Below are positions 36,984 to 49,199 of a stretch of 64,000 bases of DNA, in pieces (the first letter of the stretch is position 1; the number at the start of each line of letters is the position of its first letter). Source of the stretch: Berberis thunbergii (lineage: Eukaryota > Streptophyta > Magnoliopsida > Ranunculales > Berberidaceae); assembly GCA_003290165.1 (NCBI GenBank), contig QNQO01000202.1, positions 1,116,001 to 1,180,000 of the forward strand. The letters are read 5' to 3'. A program made the position numbers and the translations under genes. The notes beneath the pieces were generated by a model that was not told the origin of the DNA, did no database searches, and worked only from the letters and a program-made list of their open reading frames with translations.

Positions 36984-38160
36984 TCAACATGCACCTTTAC
37001 AAAAAAAGTTGGGGTGGCCTCCCAGTAGCGTCATCAGCTCGACAAATATTCTTCCTAAAAAATGGTGTATCGAAAAGTGGAGAGGAAGAACATGGCAAAC
37101 ACTTAGTCTATGGTCGTATATCAACAACCTAAACAATTGAGGATCAGTCCACCTAAATATAGCAATCACATGGGGCACCAAATACACTAGGACATCCCAA
37201 AAGTGACAAGTAGTCATACACAACAGAGGATTCTTGTGTGCTCCAAAAAGGGAATATCCTAGGTCTGGTTCCAAATCAGAAGATTGAATAATTTTTACAA
37301 TAGGATGGTGAAAACTGAAATCTTCACTACAGAACAAGGGATCGGTGAAAGTAGTCTCAGTAAATGGGAATGTGATGCAACTAGATGAGACAATGGATAT
37401 ATCAGGTGGTACAGGCTCATCACATGAATCACATAGAAATATTGGTCTAGACAACTCAATGACACCCATATCAGGCATTTCTACCTGCTTTTCAATCAGT
37501 TTTTCATTTTTAAGGGTAGTAATGCATTGGACATCTTCATCATCTGGCTCAGATGTGCCACTAATTTCGAATTGACCCTTATGATTAAAAATAGGTTGAT
37601 TAGGGAATTTTTCTGACTCTATCTCAGGAAGTGACTCAACTATCTGATTCACAGTCATCTCAAGTTTTCGGATAGCTTGGGAGTTTTGTTGAGAAATAAC
37701 TGTCAATTCTATAATATCCTGAAAATTTTGCTCAAGCATCTTCTGTTTGCTCTATAAAAAGGTTCAAAATATCCTCTAACCTTGATGTGTTGGATGGAGG
37801 AACATCTTGATGAAATTGAGACTCATTATCAGGAATGAAAGCTTGAGGAGTCTGAGGAGTGTCTAGAGGGCCTTCATGGTACTGACCATGAACCCATGAG
37901 AAGTCAGTATGATAGGCTAAACCTGGGTTATAATAATCTAAATATGAATCATAATCAGGTCGTTGCATGTCATAAAATGAATTGACTTGCTCGAAAAAAT
38001 AAGTTGGATAATCCCTTGTGTTCATTTTTTTTAAATCATTAACTCTAAAAATATACACAGACTCACACGCAATCAGCAACCAATAATTGCACAAGAAAAA
38101 ATGCCTCCCTAAGCAATCAGTGTTTTTGAGATTAATTATCTTTTTATCTTTGGGGGACAA
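36984..38160 (-). pseudogene. Gag-associated reading frames of a Ty3/gypsy relic
   Basis: Two overlapping minus-strand frames, 38160-37732 (142 aa) and 37739-36984 (251 aa), join near 37735. The first has an acidic, Tyr/Pro-rich segment (YDMQRPDYDSYLDYYNPGLA). The second starts with a coiled-coil-like stretch (SQQNSQAIRKLEMTVNQIVE), as in the C-terminal part of plant gypsy gag proteins, and ends with ELMTLLGGHPNF. No CCHC knuckle, protease or RT is visible. A frameshift or an intron may separate the two. Assignment to a non-autonomous gypsy element depends mainly on the primer-binding-like motif at 39350-39370. Confidence 0.45.
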
Positions 38161-39349
38161 ATTATTTCTTATGTGATCTTTATATCAGAGCAATGGGTGC
38201 TACAAGATGATCCAAAGAGTGTACACTTTAACCGCAAGGTTCAAAATTAGTAGGCTATAGTTTTGTTTCAAAGAATCTGGATTATCGCACAAGAGAATGA
38301 GGTCAGAATGGTCCAATTAAGTACTTCATTATGCTACCACTCTGTAAGCCAGTAGATGTGAGAACGATGTGACGTTAGATGTATACTTGAGGCTTGTGTT
38401 CCTAACCCAAAACTGTTAGTTACACCAATTCTTCTTGTAGATCGTAGCTAACTTATGATCGGCGTACCGAGTAAATTACCCTTGTGGCAGTGGCCTCTCG
38501 GAGTTCATTGAATGATTAAACCCATCGTAACTTTTAGCTTGGGTCAACACAAAATTATTGGATTCACCTTGGTCTTGGTTGTCATATGAACACCGTACCT
38601 AACAGATGGCTCTATCTAACTTGCTAATTGATTTTAATTATGTTTGGCTATTGGTTGCACACAGCTGGAGTAATGAGGTGGGGATATCAAGTCCCACCAG
38701 TTTCTATTTAGAAGTTGGGTCTGCTTATTATGAATTACTAAATTTTAGCATCCACAATTACAGAAATTAAACAACCAATCACACAATTTCAAACAATTAC
38801 ACAAAGCACCCGGGTCGCTAATACATTGCGTTTGATAGAAGTACTTACAGTGTGTGTATTCTGTTCTGCAAAAAATGTTAGCATAAAAAAATGTCTGACT
38901 TCTTTTTATCTGTTTCAATCAGCACACAAGCATATGCAATCAAATTACCGGTCTTGGTCTTAGAAGTCGGATTTCTAAATCATAAAAATTATTGGGTAAC
39001 AATTAAAATTGTTTCCCTATAATTTCTTTTGACTTGTAAAATTTTGGATTTTTTTTAGGTAATTAAAAATGGAAAACAATAGAGTTTATAAAAAATATTA
39101 CACCACACACTCGTAAAACCAAGTGAAAATAAAATTAAAACTCTCCTCACAAAAAAGTTTTTTTAATTAAAATTTGCTTGATGTTTGCAGGATCGTCGAA
39201 TTTCCTCGAGAAGTGTGTATTCTGCAAAATCAAATAAATAATACGAAATGAGTGTCAAAAGAACTTAACAAAATAAAATAAAAATTTGTTTATTTCTGAA
39301 ATTTTTTTTAAATTAGTGAAAATAAATCTTAAATTCAATTACACCGCTA

Positions 39350-39370
39350 CCTTCCCAGGCAACGGCGCCA
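39350..39370 (-). other. Ty3/gypsy primer-binding-site-like motif
   Basis: Minus strand TGGCGCCGTTGCC, the conserved start of the internal region in Tat/Athila-type plant retrotransposons. It marks the LTR/internal junction of the relic at 36.7-40.17 kb. Confidence 0.6.
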
Positions 39371-40176
39371 AAAAGTTGTTGCGGGCTTAATCGGCTTAAA
39401 TAAACTGGCTAATTTGACCCACTTGTAATAATCGCAAGTGCATGATGTCTAACTGGTAAACAATGACAAGTATGGGTCGATCCCACGAGGAATGTGGATT
39501 AAATTGAATTTTAAAACTTATCTAAACTAATTTGGAGAAAATGGGGTTACAGTGTTTTTAAAACTAAACTAAAAATAAATTAAAAATAAGAAAAATAAAA
39601 TAAAAGAAAAAGATGGATGAAATGGACTTTGTGGGGTTTGGACTCACCGATGAGTTAGCAAATATATTTAAATCTAAATTATTGAAATTATAAACGAGAA
39701 GCTTTAGGGATGAGGATCCCTTGCTTGCACCGAAGATGTGATCATTAAAATCCAATTCCAATCATATCAAGTTTCTGTCAAACATTAACAATTTATCTCA
39801 AGCAAATAAACTCTTACCAAGCATTAAGTGTCTTTTTAAGGCACACTTAATCAAAGTCTAAGCTTAATAATTTTTAGCACATGCTTTGAATATTTATAAA
39901 ATGTAAATCTAACTACCAAACATAAATCGAACATGAAAGGTGAAAGCAATTTATCAAATTTCTGAAATAAAATTGTAATTAACAATTAAGCATTTATGTC
40001 AGTAAAATAAATTAAAATAAATTATACAAACCTTTTGGTGTGTCGCTGCCTCGGTGCGGTGGTACTCAGAAGATCAATGGAGGTGGAATTCATCTCTGCA
40101 TGAACACAAATTCCGAGAAAATGTTACAAACGCTATGTGGCTGCTATTACAGAATCTCAGGGTGCCAATAACCAAC

Positions 40177-41456
40177 TGAGTCAAACGTGTTCCATTTGTC
40201 GTTATTTACCACATGAGGTTAGAAGGCAAACGGAGTCCATTTGGTCACTCAAATCCTTTTATTCTCGGATTGCACCCAAACAAGCCTCCAATTGAACCTA
40301 CAACATACAAACAAGTTTTCTTTCTTCGTTAAGCACAAACGAACTAGTTTGTTGAGTCAAACATGTTTCATTCATCGTTATTATGCTACCAGGTGAGGTT
40401 AGAAGTCAAACGGAGTCCATTTGGTCACTCAAATCCTTGTATTCTCGAATTGCACCCAAATTGGCCTCAAATTGAGCCTACAACATACAAACGAGTTTTC
40501 CATCTTCGTTAAGCACAAACGAAAATTTTTGTTCAGTCAAACATGTTCCATTCATCGTTATTATAGTACCACGTGAGGTTAGAAGTCAAATGGAGTCCAT
40601 TTGTTCATCTAAATCCATGTATTCTCGGATTGCACCCAAATTAGCCTCGAATTGAGCCTACAACATACAAACGAATTTTCCTTATTGGTTAAGCACAACC
40701 GAACTTGTTTTTTGAGTCAAACATAATCCATTCGACGTTATTATAATACCATGTGAGGTTAGAAGTCAAATGGAGTTCATTTGGTGACTCAAATCCTTGT
40801 ATTCTTGAATTGCACCCAAATTGGCCTCCAATTGAACCTACAACGTACAAACGAGTTTTCTATCTTCGTTAAGCACAAACTAAAATGTTCGTTGAGTCAA
40901 ACATGTTCCATTCATCGATATTATGGTACCCCACGAGGTTAGAAGTCAAACGGAGTCCATTTGGTCACTCAAATCCATGTATTCTCATATTGTACCCAAA
41001 TTGGCCTCCAATTGAGCCTACAACATACAAACAAGTTTTCCTTCTTCGTTAAGCATAAACAAAAAATTTTGTCGAGTCAAACATCTTCCATTAGTCATTA
41101 TTATGGTACCACATGAGGTTAGAAGTCAAACAGGGTCTATTTGGTCACTCAAAGCCTTGTATTCTCGGATTGCAACTAAATTAGCTTCAATTGAGTCTAC
41201 AACGTACAAACGAGTTTTTCTTCTTCGTTAAGCATAAACGAAAAAATTTTGTTGAGTTAAACATGTTCCATTCGTTGTTATTATGGTACCACGTGGGGTT
41301 AGAAGTCAAACGGAATCCATTTGGTCACTCAAATCCTTGTATTCTTGAATTGCACCCAAATTGGCCTCCAATTGAGCCTACAACATAAAAACACATATTC
41401 GTTAAGCATAAACGAAAAAGGTCGTTGAGTCAAACATGTTCCATTCATCGTTATTA
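40177..41456. repeat. ~180-bp satellite array 3
   Basis: Seven monomers (aggttagaag near 40216, 40398, 40578, 40758, 40938, 41118, 41299) plus a partial one at each end. Same monomer as arrays 1 and 2. The order of variants parallels array 1 and part of array 2, suggesting that whole arrays were duplicated with the P450 modules. Confidence 0.95.
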
Positions 41457-41999
41457 TGGTATCACCCTTATGTTTCCTTGAGTGCCATTACATGGTAGTA
41501 ATGGTGTAGGTAGTCGAATGGGTCGGTGGTCCCATCGCGGAAGTCAAGCTTTGGAGGCTTGAACTTCCTTGGAAGAGCCTCGTTCATTATACGATGACGT
41601 AGTTTAGGGAAGGAGAACTTCAAGGAGATCATTATCTAATTAGGATTCGTACTGTGGAGGGAAGTTTTTCCATTAGCCTTGTGCTCTTAGATACGCGGGA
41701 GATAGTCTGTAGATAGAAGTCTCCATATGTGGCAAATACTCTGGAATTTGCTTCCTAGTTGGAAGCAAAGAGTTGTTGTAATTGCCGATCCGAAGCTGAT
41801 CCTCGAGATACTTGCCTTGGCAGGACTTACGAGTATTGAGGATAGTTGTGAATCATGTGGGCTTAGCAGGCTGTAAGAATCTGAGTCCGTCTGGCGGACT
41901 GCATTGGGCGGGCTTAGACCGCTTTGTCGGATCAGTGTTGGGCTGACGTTAGGGCTTGTTATTCCTTGAGATCATCATGAACATGTACAACACACAATT
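41457..41999. repeat. Dispersed segment bordering the satellite (module 3 copy)
   Basis: Paralogue of 20067-20640. No gene. It ends in the SINE target sequence atgtacaacacacaatt (41983-41999). Confidence 0.7.
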
Positions 42000-42171
42000 G
42001 CCAAAGGAGTTATGGTTGAGTGGTTAAGGCCTTGTGGGATTTATCCCCAGGTCCTTGCTTCGAGACCCTCCGGTGGCATAATTTCTTTCGGGGTGATGTT
42101 GGCCAATAGGCGGCACCTCGGGGGGATAGGTTACGGATCCTATCAAACACCGGCTTGCCTTTCAAAAAAAA
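42000..42171 (+). mobile_element. tRNA-derived SINE with perfect target duplication
   Basis: 172 bp starting gccaaaggagttatggttgag. It has an A-box-like ggttgagtggttaaggcc, a B-box-like gcttcgagacc about 45 bp later, a tRNA-unrelated body and an A-rich tail (caaaaaaaaa). The direct repeat atgtacaacacacaatt flanks it at 41983-41999 and 42172-42188. The unoccupied site is present at about 20603-20619. The tRNA-like head is a Pol III promoter relic, not a tRNA gene. Confidence 0.93.
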
Positions 42172-42188
42172 ATGTACAACACACAATT

Positions 42189-44256
42189 AGGACCGTTTTG
42201 GTGTATCATCAAGCATTCCAATGATATCAAGTTTACCAAAATTCGACCACCAAGTAAATAGTTATGACAATTTTAATTTTGAAAAAAAATACAAAATTTT
42301 CTCTCCCTTCCACAAGTATATTCCACTAAATTTGTTTTTCTATTTATCATTTTCTTTGCCCTTATAGTTGTGTTATATTCACAAACATGTCATTATAGAC
42401 ATTGAATCTCAATTCTCAACATATTTCCCAACTTTCAATCATAACCATCTTTTATCTCTAATTCCTTAATACATCATTCCAATTTGTAATATAGACTAGG
42501 GTATTCCCCGTGCCATTGACACAATAAAAGTTTAACATGCATGATAAATAAAGTTTATTCTACTTTAAATATCAAGATAAATAAATATCAAAATGATGAA
42601 TATCAGAATTGAACCCATGCACTCTTATTGGGGATTGATTTAAGGTAAAACATAAAGGCTAATTTTAAGTCCCAACCATTAGATTGAACAAATCTCAACC
42701 ATAAACTATGTTTATCTACAAACTTATCTCTTGGTGATTTAAGTTCTATACGATCTGTTAGACTCTTATATTTAGGTAAATCTCAGTCGTCTTTTATTTC
42801 CCACCTCAAACACCATCCTGATTTGTAATATAAATATGGTATTACTCGTGTCGTTGACACGATAAAAGTTTAAAACTTATTAAAACATGATCACCTTTAA
42901 GTTTTCATCCTTTATAATTATGTGCCTAATCACCACCATCCACAATGGAAGAAAGATAAATAAATATAAAAATGTTGGATCTGTTGATGCTTTAAGTTCT
43001 CTGTGATCTGTTAGATTCTTATATTTGGGTAAATCTCAGTCGTCTTTTATCTCCAACCTCAAACACCATCTTGATTTGTAATATAGAATAGGGTATTCCC
43101 CGTGTTGTTGGCACGATAAAATTTACATGATAAATAGAGTTTATTCTACTTATAATATAAAAACCAAAATATTGGGTATGGGAATCAAACCCATGCACTC
43201 TTGGTGCTTTACGTTCTGTGTGAACTGTTAGATTCTTATACTTAGGTAAATCTCTGTTGTCTTTTATCTCCAACCTCAAACACCATTTTGATTTGTTATA
43301 TAGACTAGGGTATTCCTTATGTCGTTGGCATGATAAAAGTTTAAAAATTGTCAAAATATGATCACCCTTGAGTTTTCAACACCATCATCATCAACAATTG
43401 AAGAAAAAACAAACCCTGTTCTCCTTCCAAAAAAAAAAGCTCGAGGCTCATAACTTAGCTACAGGAACATGACATCTTTATTGCAATCGGTCTTATTAAT
43501 CTATACTATATGCTTTTAACCAAAAATAAAAACACCTAGAAGGGCGGTCGTATCTTCCAGTTCAACAAATAGACCATTGAAAACCCACATCCTTAAATGG
43601 AAATGCTGCTTCCACATGTTCAAATTTCAAAGAGTAACGTTAAAGGTGTGACTCTTGAATTTATAGAGGTGCCACATTCTTATTTAATGCACAATTTGAA
43701 GTGTGGAGTAGCTGTCCTCTAGACATGTTTTTGTAGCAGAAGTTTATCATTACCAAATTTATGTCAAATGTTTGCATAATTAAAAAAAAAAAAAATCATG
43801 GCGTGGATCTAATAAGAATGTTGATGGCACCCAGACTAAAAAAAACCATGACACCACTTCCGCATTCCCATCCTCAGAACATTAATCCTTAATGAAATTT
43901 CTTCCACACAAACATTAGGGAGGGGAGATTAGATGTTATGTTATATGAAAAGAAACATTTCCATCCATATATGCCTTAATCTAGAATTCTAGAGGGCCAC
44001 CCATCCCTAGCTCGCCCATTTCCTCGCTGTGTAGAAGGGATGATGCCTTAATTGTACAAGAAATCAAACAACCACGCAGTGGTCCAACCTAGCTAATGCT
44101 AGAAAACCATGACTTATCCTGACATATAAATTTAAAATTGAAGAAGGAACGAAACCCCATTTGGATGCGCTTCAATAAAAATGTTGATGGCACCCAGACT
44201 AATAATAACATCATTTCATTTTCATATTCTCAACAACTGAAAATATTTTTACACAT
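42189..44256. repeat. AT-rich spacer downstream of P450 copy 3
   Basis: Homologous to 9946-11823 with the same hairpin repeats (about 42475, 42805, 43063, 43283). The last part (about 43800-44256) repeats P450 3'-flank sequence and recurs after the Copia element at 48784-49199. No gene. Confidence 0.7.
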
Positions 44257-44261
44257 CATAG

Positions 44262-44473
44262 TGTAGAAAGAAATACTTCAATTTGTGTGTATTTTATTAA
44301 TCCCACAATAGGGGTATTTATACAATAGGGTTTCTTGTCTTACAAAAAACAATCTTACAGAATATAGAAACAATTTTACAGAAAATATTCTATGTTCCCT
44401 AAATATGAAATTAGAATATCCTAAATATATATATGTTTCTATAATCTATAATTAGAATATACAGCTTTCTATA
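44262..44473 (-). repeat. Copia 3' LTR
   Basis: 212 bp, the same length as the 5' LTR at 48567-48778, with only scattered substitutions (for example gggtatttatac against gggtatatatac). This suggests a fairly young insertion despite the broken coding region. Confidence 0.92.
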
Positions 44474-44480
44474 CTCCCCC

Positions 44481-47400
44481 TCAAATTGGTGCGTAGATGT
44501 CTATCATGCCTAACTTGTCAACTGTGCTGTCAAACACTTTCTGAGACACTCCTTTAGTAAGAACATCAGCTAATTGCTCTTTTGAGGTTACAAATGGAAA
44601 GAGAATAACGTTCCTGTCAAGATTCTCTTTAATAAAATGGCGGTCAACCTCCACATGCTTTGTTCGGTCATGCTTAACTGGATTATGTGCAATCTGAATG
44701 GCAGCGGTATTATCACAATGTAACTCCATAGACCTTTGTAGCTTGAAACCCATTTCTTTCAGGACATTACGGATCCACAACATTTCACAAACTCCATGTG
44801 CCATACCTCAAAATTCAGCTTCTGCACTTGATCTAGCAACAACTTTCTGTTTTTTTACTACGCCAAGTTACAAGGTTCCCACCAACAAAAGTGAAGTACC
44901 CTAATGTAGAGCGTCTATCAATTTTATCACTAGCCTAATCCGCATCTGTATATCCAACAACTTCCAATTCATTTTTTCCAAACAATAATCCCTTACCAGG
45001 CGCCATCTTCAGATATTTCAAGATACGAAAGACTGCATTCATATGCTCTTCACTAGGACAATGCATAAACTGACTAACAACACTCACAGTGTAAGCAATA
45101 TCAAGTCTAGTATGAGAAAGATAAATTAACCTTCCTACAAGAAGTTGATACCTCCCTTTATCAGTAGGGACTTGATCAGGAAGAATAGCAAGTCCATGAT
45201 TCATCTCAATGGGTGTCTCTATTGGTTTGCAGTCCAACATCCTTGTTTCAGTGAGCAAATCAAGAACATACTTCTTTTGTGAAAGTGAAATTCCTTTCCT
45301 TGACCTTGCAACTTCAATACCAAGAAAATACTTCAGTTGCCCGAGATCCTTCATTTCAAATTCCTTCGACAGATACTTTTGCAAAACATTTATTTCTTTT
45401 GGATCATATCCTGTAACGATCATGTCATCAACATACACAATTAGAGCTGTAATATTACCATTCTTGTGTTTGATAAACAAGGTATGGTCAAAGTTGTTTT
45501 GTTTGTGCCCAAAAGCTCTCATGCACTTCAAAAATCTTCCGAACCAAGCTCTTGGAGACTGTTTCAGGCCATACAAAGACTTCTTCAATTTACACACCAT
45601 ACCAACGTCTTTTGGGTTATTCTTTACGCCTGGAGGCATATCCATGTACACTTCTTCCTCCAAATTTCAATTGAGAAATGCATTTTTCACATCAAGTTAG
45701 TCCAAGGGCCAATATTTATTTGCTGCAAGTGAAATTTAAATTCGGATAGTATTAATCTTCACCACTGGTGCGAAAGTCTCCTCATAATCAATTTCATGGC
45801 GCTGTGTATATCCCTTGGCAACTAACCTTGCTTTGTATTATCAATAGTTCCATCTGCATTAAGCTTCACATTAAACATCCAACGATATCCTACAATCTTC
45901 TTTCCAACAGGCTTGTCTACTACCTCCCAAGTGACATTCTCCTGAAGAGCTTCCAATTCTTCATTCATTGTTGTTTTCCATTTTGGATCCTTCAATGCGT
46001 CTTGCACGTTACTAGGAATAGATACAGTAGATAATTGATTAATAACAAGTGCATGTGACTCATAAATCCTATGGTTAGACATAAAATTAGCTATAGGGTA
46101 TTTAGCTTAGGCTTTGATGTCTCGTTCATATTGCTTTTTAGGAACTCCATTAGTAACCCTTTGTGATTTCTTAGGTTCAACACTTTCTAACACAAAAGAC
46201 TCATTATAAGGTAAAGGTACCTGAGGTGGATCATTCTGGGCGAGATCTTCAGTTGCTAATGTAGAAAGGGGAATGTCGTGTGTGTGAGTTTCAGATAGAT
46301 TTTGATCATTCTCTTCTGTCTCATGAGGGAATTGACCGCTAGGAACTAAGTGGTCAATTGTCTTCCCATTGGAAGTGTTTATCTCTCAAGACAAGTCATT
46401 TGCTGCTGCTACGGGAACAATTTCTGCTGTTACAGGAACTTCAAATTGTTCCTCTAAGTGTTTCAATTATTCAAAGACATCAACAGAACGAGGATTCCCT
46501 TCACTAGCGCTCCCCTCCCCACCTGAAGGGAAGACTGGGAGACTCCCCCTGAGTAATATGTCTCAAATTCGTGGAATGAGACATCAAGAGATATATGCAT
46601 TCTGTCAGTGAGTGGGTCATAACACTTGTACCCCTTTTGGAGCTCTGCATAACCCACAAAAATACATTTCTTCGCATGGGGATCAAGCTTGCTCCGGTGT
46701 GGTTTTGGTATGTGAAAATAGGTTGTGCACCCAAACACTCGAGGTTCCAAATTAGGCAAAGATGAGATGGAAAAAAGTGTATGAAGCTTCTGATAAGGAT
46801 TCTTGAACTCAATTACTCGTAAGGGAGTACGGTTGATAACATATACTACAGATTTCACTGCTTCACCCCAATAGGATCGAGGTACATTCATGCCAAATAG
46901 GGAAGCACGAACAACTTCCAACAACTGCATGTTTTTTCGTTCTGCTAAACCATTTTGTTGAGGAGTATCAGTATTTGAGGTTTGATGACGAATTCCATTT
47001 GACCGACAAAATTCAGATATAGGGTCATTGACAAACTTTCCACCATTGTCAGATTGAAACACTCTGATGGATTGTTGGTATTGTGTCGCCACCATTTTGT
47101 AAAAATTAGTAAACCTTCCAAATACCTCACTCTTTCTGTTCAGTAATGACACCCAGGTCATCCTAGTGCAATCATCAATAAAAGATACATAATATCGAGC
47201 TCCAGACAAAGAATGAATTTTTGCAGGACCCCAAACATCGGAGTGAATTTTCATAAAGGGAACAAGACATCTATGAATACTTGGCGAATATGAAATACGG
47301 TGGCTCTTGGCCAGTTCACAAATGTCACAATGAAATTCTGAATCACTAACAACCGAAAACAAATGAGGCTGCAACTTTTTAAGATAACGAAAAGACAGAT

Positions 47401-47992
47401 GTCCTAAACGACGATGCCATAACCATACTACCTCCTTCACTTTATCGACCCTAATGACCTGATTAGCTTGCCCCAAAAGATTGTTGCATTTCTCTCTCGT
47501 CTCTGTCAGATCCAAGTAGTACAGTTTCCCCCTTCTAACACCATAACCAAGAATCTGCCGAGTCAGAATGTTCTGAAACACACAAAAAGATGGATAGAAC
47601 GTCACAATTCATGCAAGTGTTCAAATAATTTGACAGACAGACAAGAGGTTATAAGCTAGTGATTGAACAATTAAGACAGATTCAAGAGTTAGAGTATCAG
47701 ATAACACAATGGAACCTTCTCCGCTAACCAGGGTTGGAGTACCATCCGCAGTAGAGACAACATTTTGAGAGGAAGCTCTAAGATTTACCACAAGGTTAGG
47801 GTCATTTGTCATATGATCAAATGCACCTAAATCAATTATCCATGTACTATTCGAAATAACTTTATCATGCATACCTGATTGTGCTACATTAGCAAAAGAA
47901 GATTGCATGATGTGATCGACTATTGGCTGGGTTGTGAATAGCATAAAAAACCCTTTTTTTGGGAAGGCGAGCTGGGTTTTTAAGGATCCCAT
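44481..47992 (-). pseudogene. Copia polyprotein remains (protease, integrase, RT, RNase H)
   Basis: Minus strand. 47992-47621: protease region with WIIDLGAFDHMT, where D-L-G replaces the usual D-S-G active site. 47605-46463: GAG-pre-integrase HRRLGHLS..CDICELAKS and integrase core with HSDVWGP, FIDDCTR, QSDNGGKF and PQQNGLAERKN, so the D, D and E are present. 46082-45822: start of RT (WKTTMNEELEALQENVTWEV). 45663-44935: RT with FLKCMRAFGHKQNNFDHTLF and YVDDMIVTG, the catalytic YVDD. 44804-44481: RNase H end with HCDNTAAIQIAHNPVKHDRTKH. Stops and frame changes separate the blocks, and the spacer around 46450-46083 is eroded. No intact polyprotein; the element would need proteins in trans to move. 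Confidence 0.92.
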
Positions 47993-47999
47993 AACCTAT

Positions 48000-48555
48000 C
48001 AACTGGGTGACCTATAGGTCAATACCCAGAGAGCTTGCCGAGGATGGTTACTCTGGTGTCGAAGTTAGGGTTACTCCCATGCGTACCGAGATCATCATGG
48101 TATGAAACACACACAGAGGAGATGATCAGAGGCAGCCGGTGATGACCAAGGCGAGGAGGAAGAAGCCCCAGACGTTGTCTTTGTTTGAGCTCGCAGCGGA
48201 TTTTGAACAGGCGGTGGTGCGAAGGGATCGATGTTCGTCTTCGATTCCAACGAGTTTGATGTTGTTCTATTGATGATGGATTCGATTTAGTTGGTGTTCG
48301 GTCAGATTGATGATCTCTTGTTGGTGATGTTGATCTTTGGCGTTGATGGAGATGATGGGGACGAATTTGTTGCAAGATCTGTCGATTGCTTATGGTGGGG
48401 ACGGCTAATGGATTCAGGGCGATGATGGTGTGATGGATTCAGGGCGATGGTGGTGTGATGGATTCAGGGTGGTGTGAATGAAGGTGATGCTCGGCAATGT
48501 TTTGGATTCAAAAGAAAAAAAAACTATGCAAAACAACTTCAAAGGATTGAACCCA
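48000..48555 (-). other. Copia untranslated leader with a short minisatellite
   Basis: Region between the primer-binding site and the protease frame. It contains about three copies of gatggattcagggcgatggt plus tggtgt (about 48407-48475). Open frames here have no gag signature, so the expected gag gene seems deleted or replaced. Confidence 0.55.
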
Positions 48556-48566
48556 CTCTGATACCA

Positions 48567-48778
48567 TGTAGAAAGAAATACTTCAATTTGTGTGTATTTT
48601 ATTCATCCCACAATAGGGGTATATATACAATAGGGTTTCTTGTCTTACAAGAAACAATCTTACAGAATACAGAAACAATCTTACAGAAAATATTCTAGGT
48701 TCCCTAAATATGAAATTAGAATATCCTAAATATATATATGTTTATATAATCTATAATTAGATTATACAGCTTTCTATA
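48567..48778 (-). repeat. Copia 5' LTR
   Basis: 212 bp. Immediately inside it (48556-48566) is the tRNA-Met primer-binding site. The outer end abuts the target duplication catag. Confidence 0.92.
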
Positions 48779-48783
48779 CATAG

Positions 48784-49199
48784 ACAATTAACTTTAATCC
48801 TTAATGAAATTTCTTCCACACAAACATTAGGGAGGGGAGATTAGCTGTTATGTTATATGAAAAGAAACATTTCCATCCATATATGCCTTAATCAGGAATT
48901 CTAGAGAGCGGCCCATTTCCTCGCTGTGTAGAAGGGCTGATGCCTTAATTGTACAAGAAATCAAACAACCACGCAGTGGTCCAACCTAGCTGATGCTAGA
49001 AAACCATGACTTATCCTGACAAATAAATTTAAAATTGAAGAAGGAAAGAAACCCCGTTTGGATGCGCTTCAATAAGAATGTTGATGGCACCCAGACTAAT
49101 AATAACATAATTTCTTTTTCATATTCTCAACAACTGGAAATATTTGTAGACAATTAACTTTCTCATTAGCACCCAATCCCATGTAATCACCATTTTTTT
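48784..49199. other. P450 3'-flank sequence, repeated
   Basis: Non-coding. It matches the 3' flank of the other P450 copies, and about 320 bp of it also lies on the other side of the Copia insertion (43880-44256), so this flank was duplicated in tandem. Confidence 0.6.

Larger units (their letters stand above)
36700..40170 (-). mobile_element. Non-autonomous Ty3/gypsy-type element or relic
   Basis: Minus-strand orientation. The primer-binding region, read on the minus strand, is TGGCGCCGTTGCCTGGGAAG (39350-39370), a motif characteristic of plant Tat/Athila-lineage elements just after the 5' LTR. The LTR would then extend rightward from about 39377 (tgttgcgggcttaatcgg) to about 40170, where satellite starts. 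No matching LTR was found on the left, so either that side is lost or the relic is partial. It contains no recognisable RT or integrase. Confidence 0.5.
44262..48778 (-). mobile_element. Ty1/Copia LTR retrotransposon, decayed, gag missing
   Basis: Two 212-bp LTRs (44262-44473 and 48567-48778) begin tgtagaaagaaatacttc and end gctttctata in + orientation. A 5-bp duplication catag flanks the element at 44257-44261 and 48779-48783. On the minus strand the 5' LTR is followed at once by TGGTATCAGAG (48566-48556), complementary to initiator tRNA-Met. The 3' LTR is preceded by the polypurine tract gagggggag (44482-44474). Domain order protease, integrase, RT, RNase H identifies Copia. About 570 bp lie between the primer site and the protease frame, with no gag domain recognised. 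Confidence 0.95.

Noticed and set aside
42008..42070. Possible tRNA gene (ggttgagtggttaaggcc with B-box-like downstream)
   Set aside because: No complete cloverleaf, and it is the head of a SINE with A-tail and a target duplication.
48019..48375. Arg/His/Pro-rich minus-strand frame as Copia gag
   Set aside because: No gag fold or CCHC knuckle; composition reflects the short repeated leader sequence.
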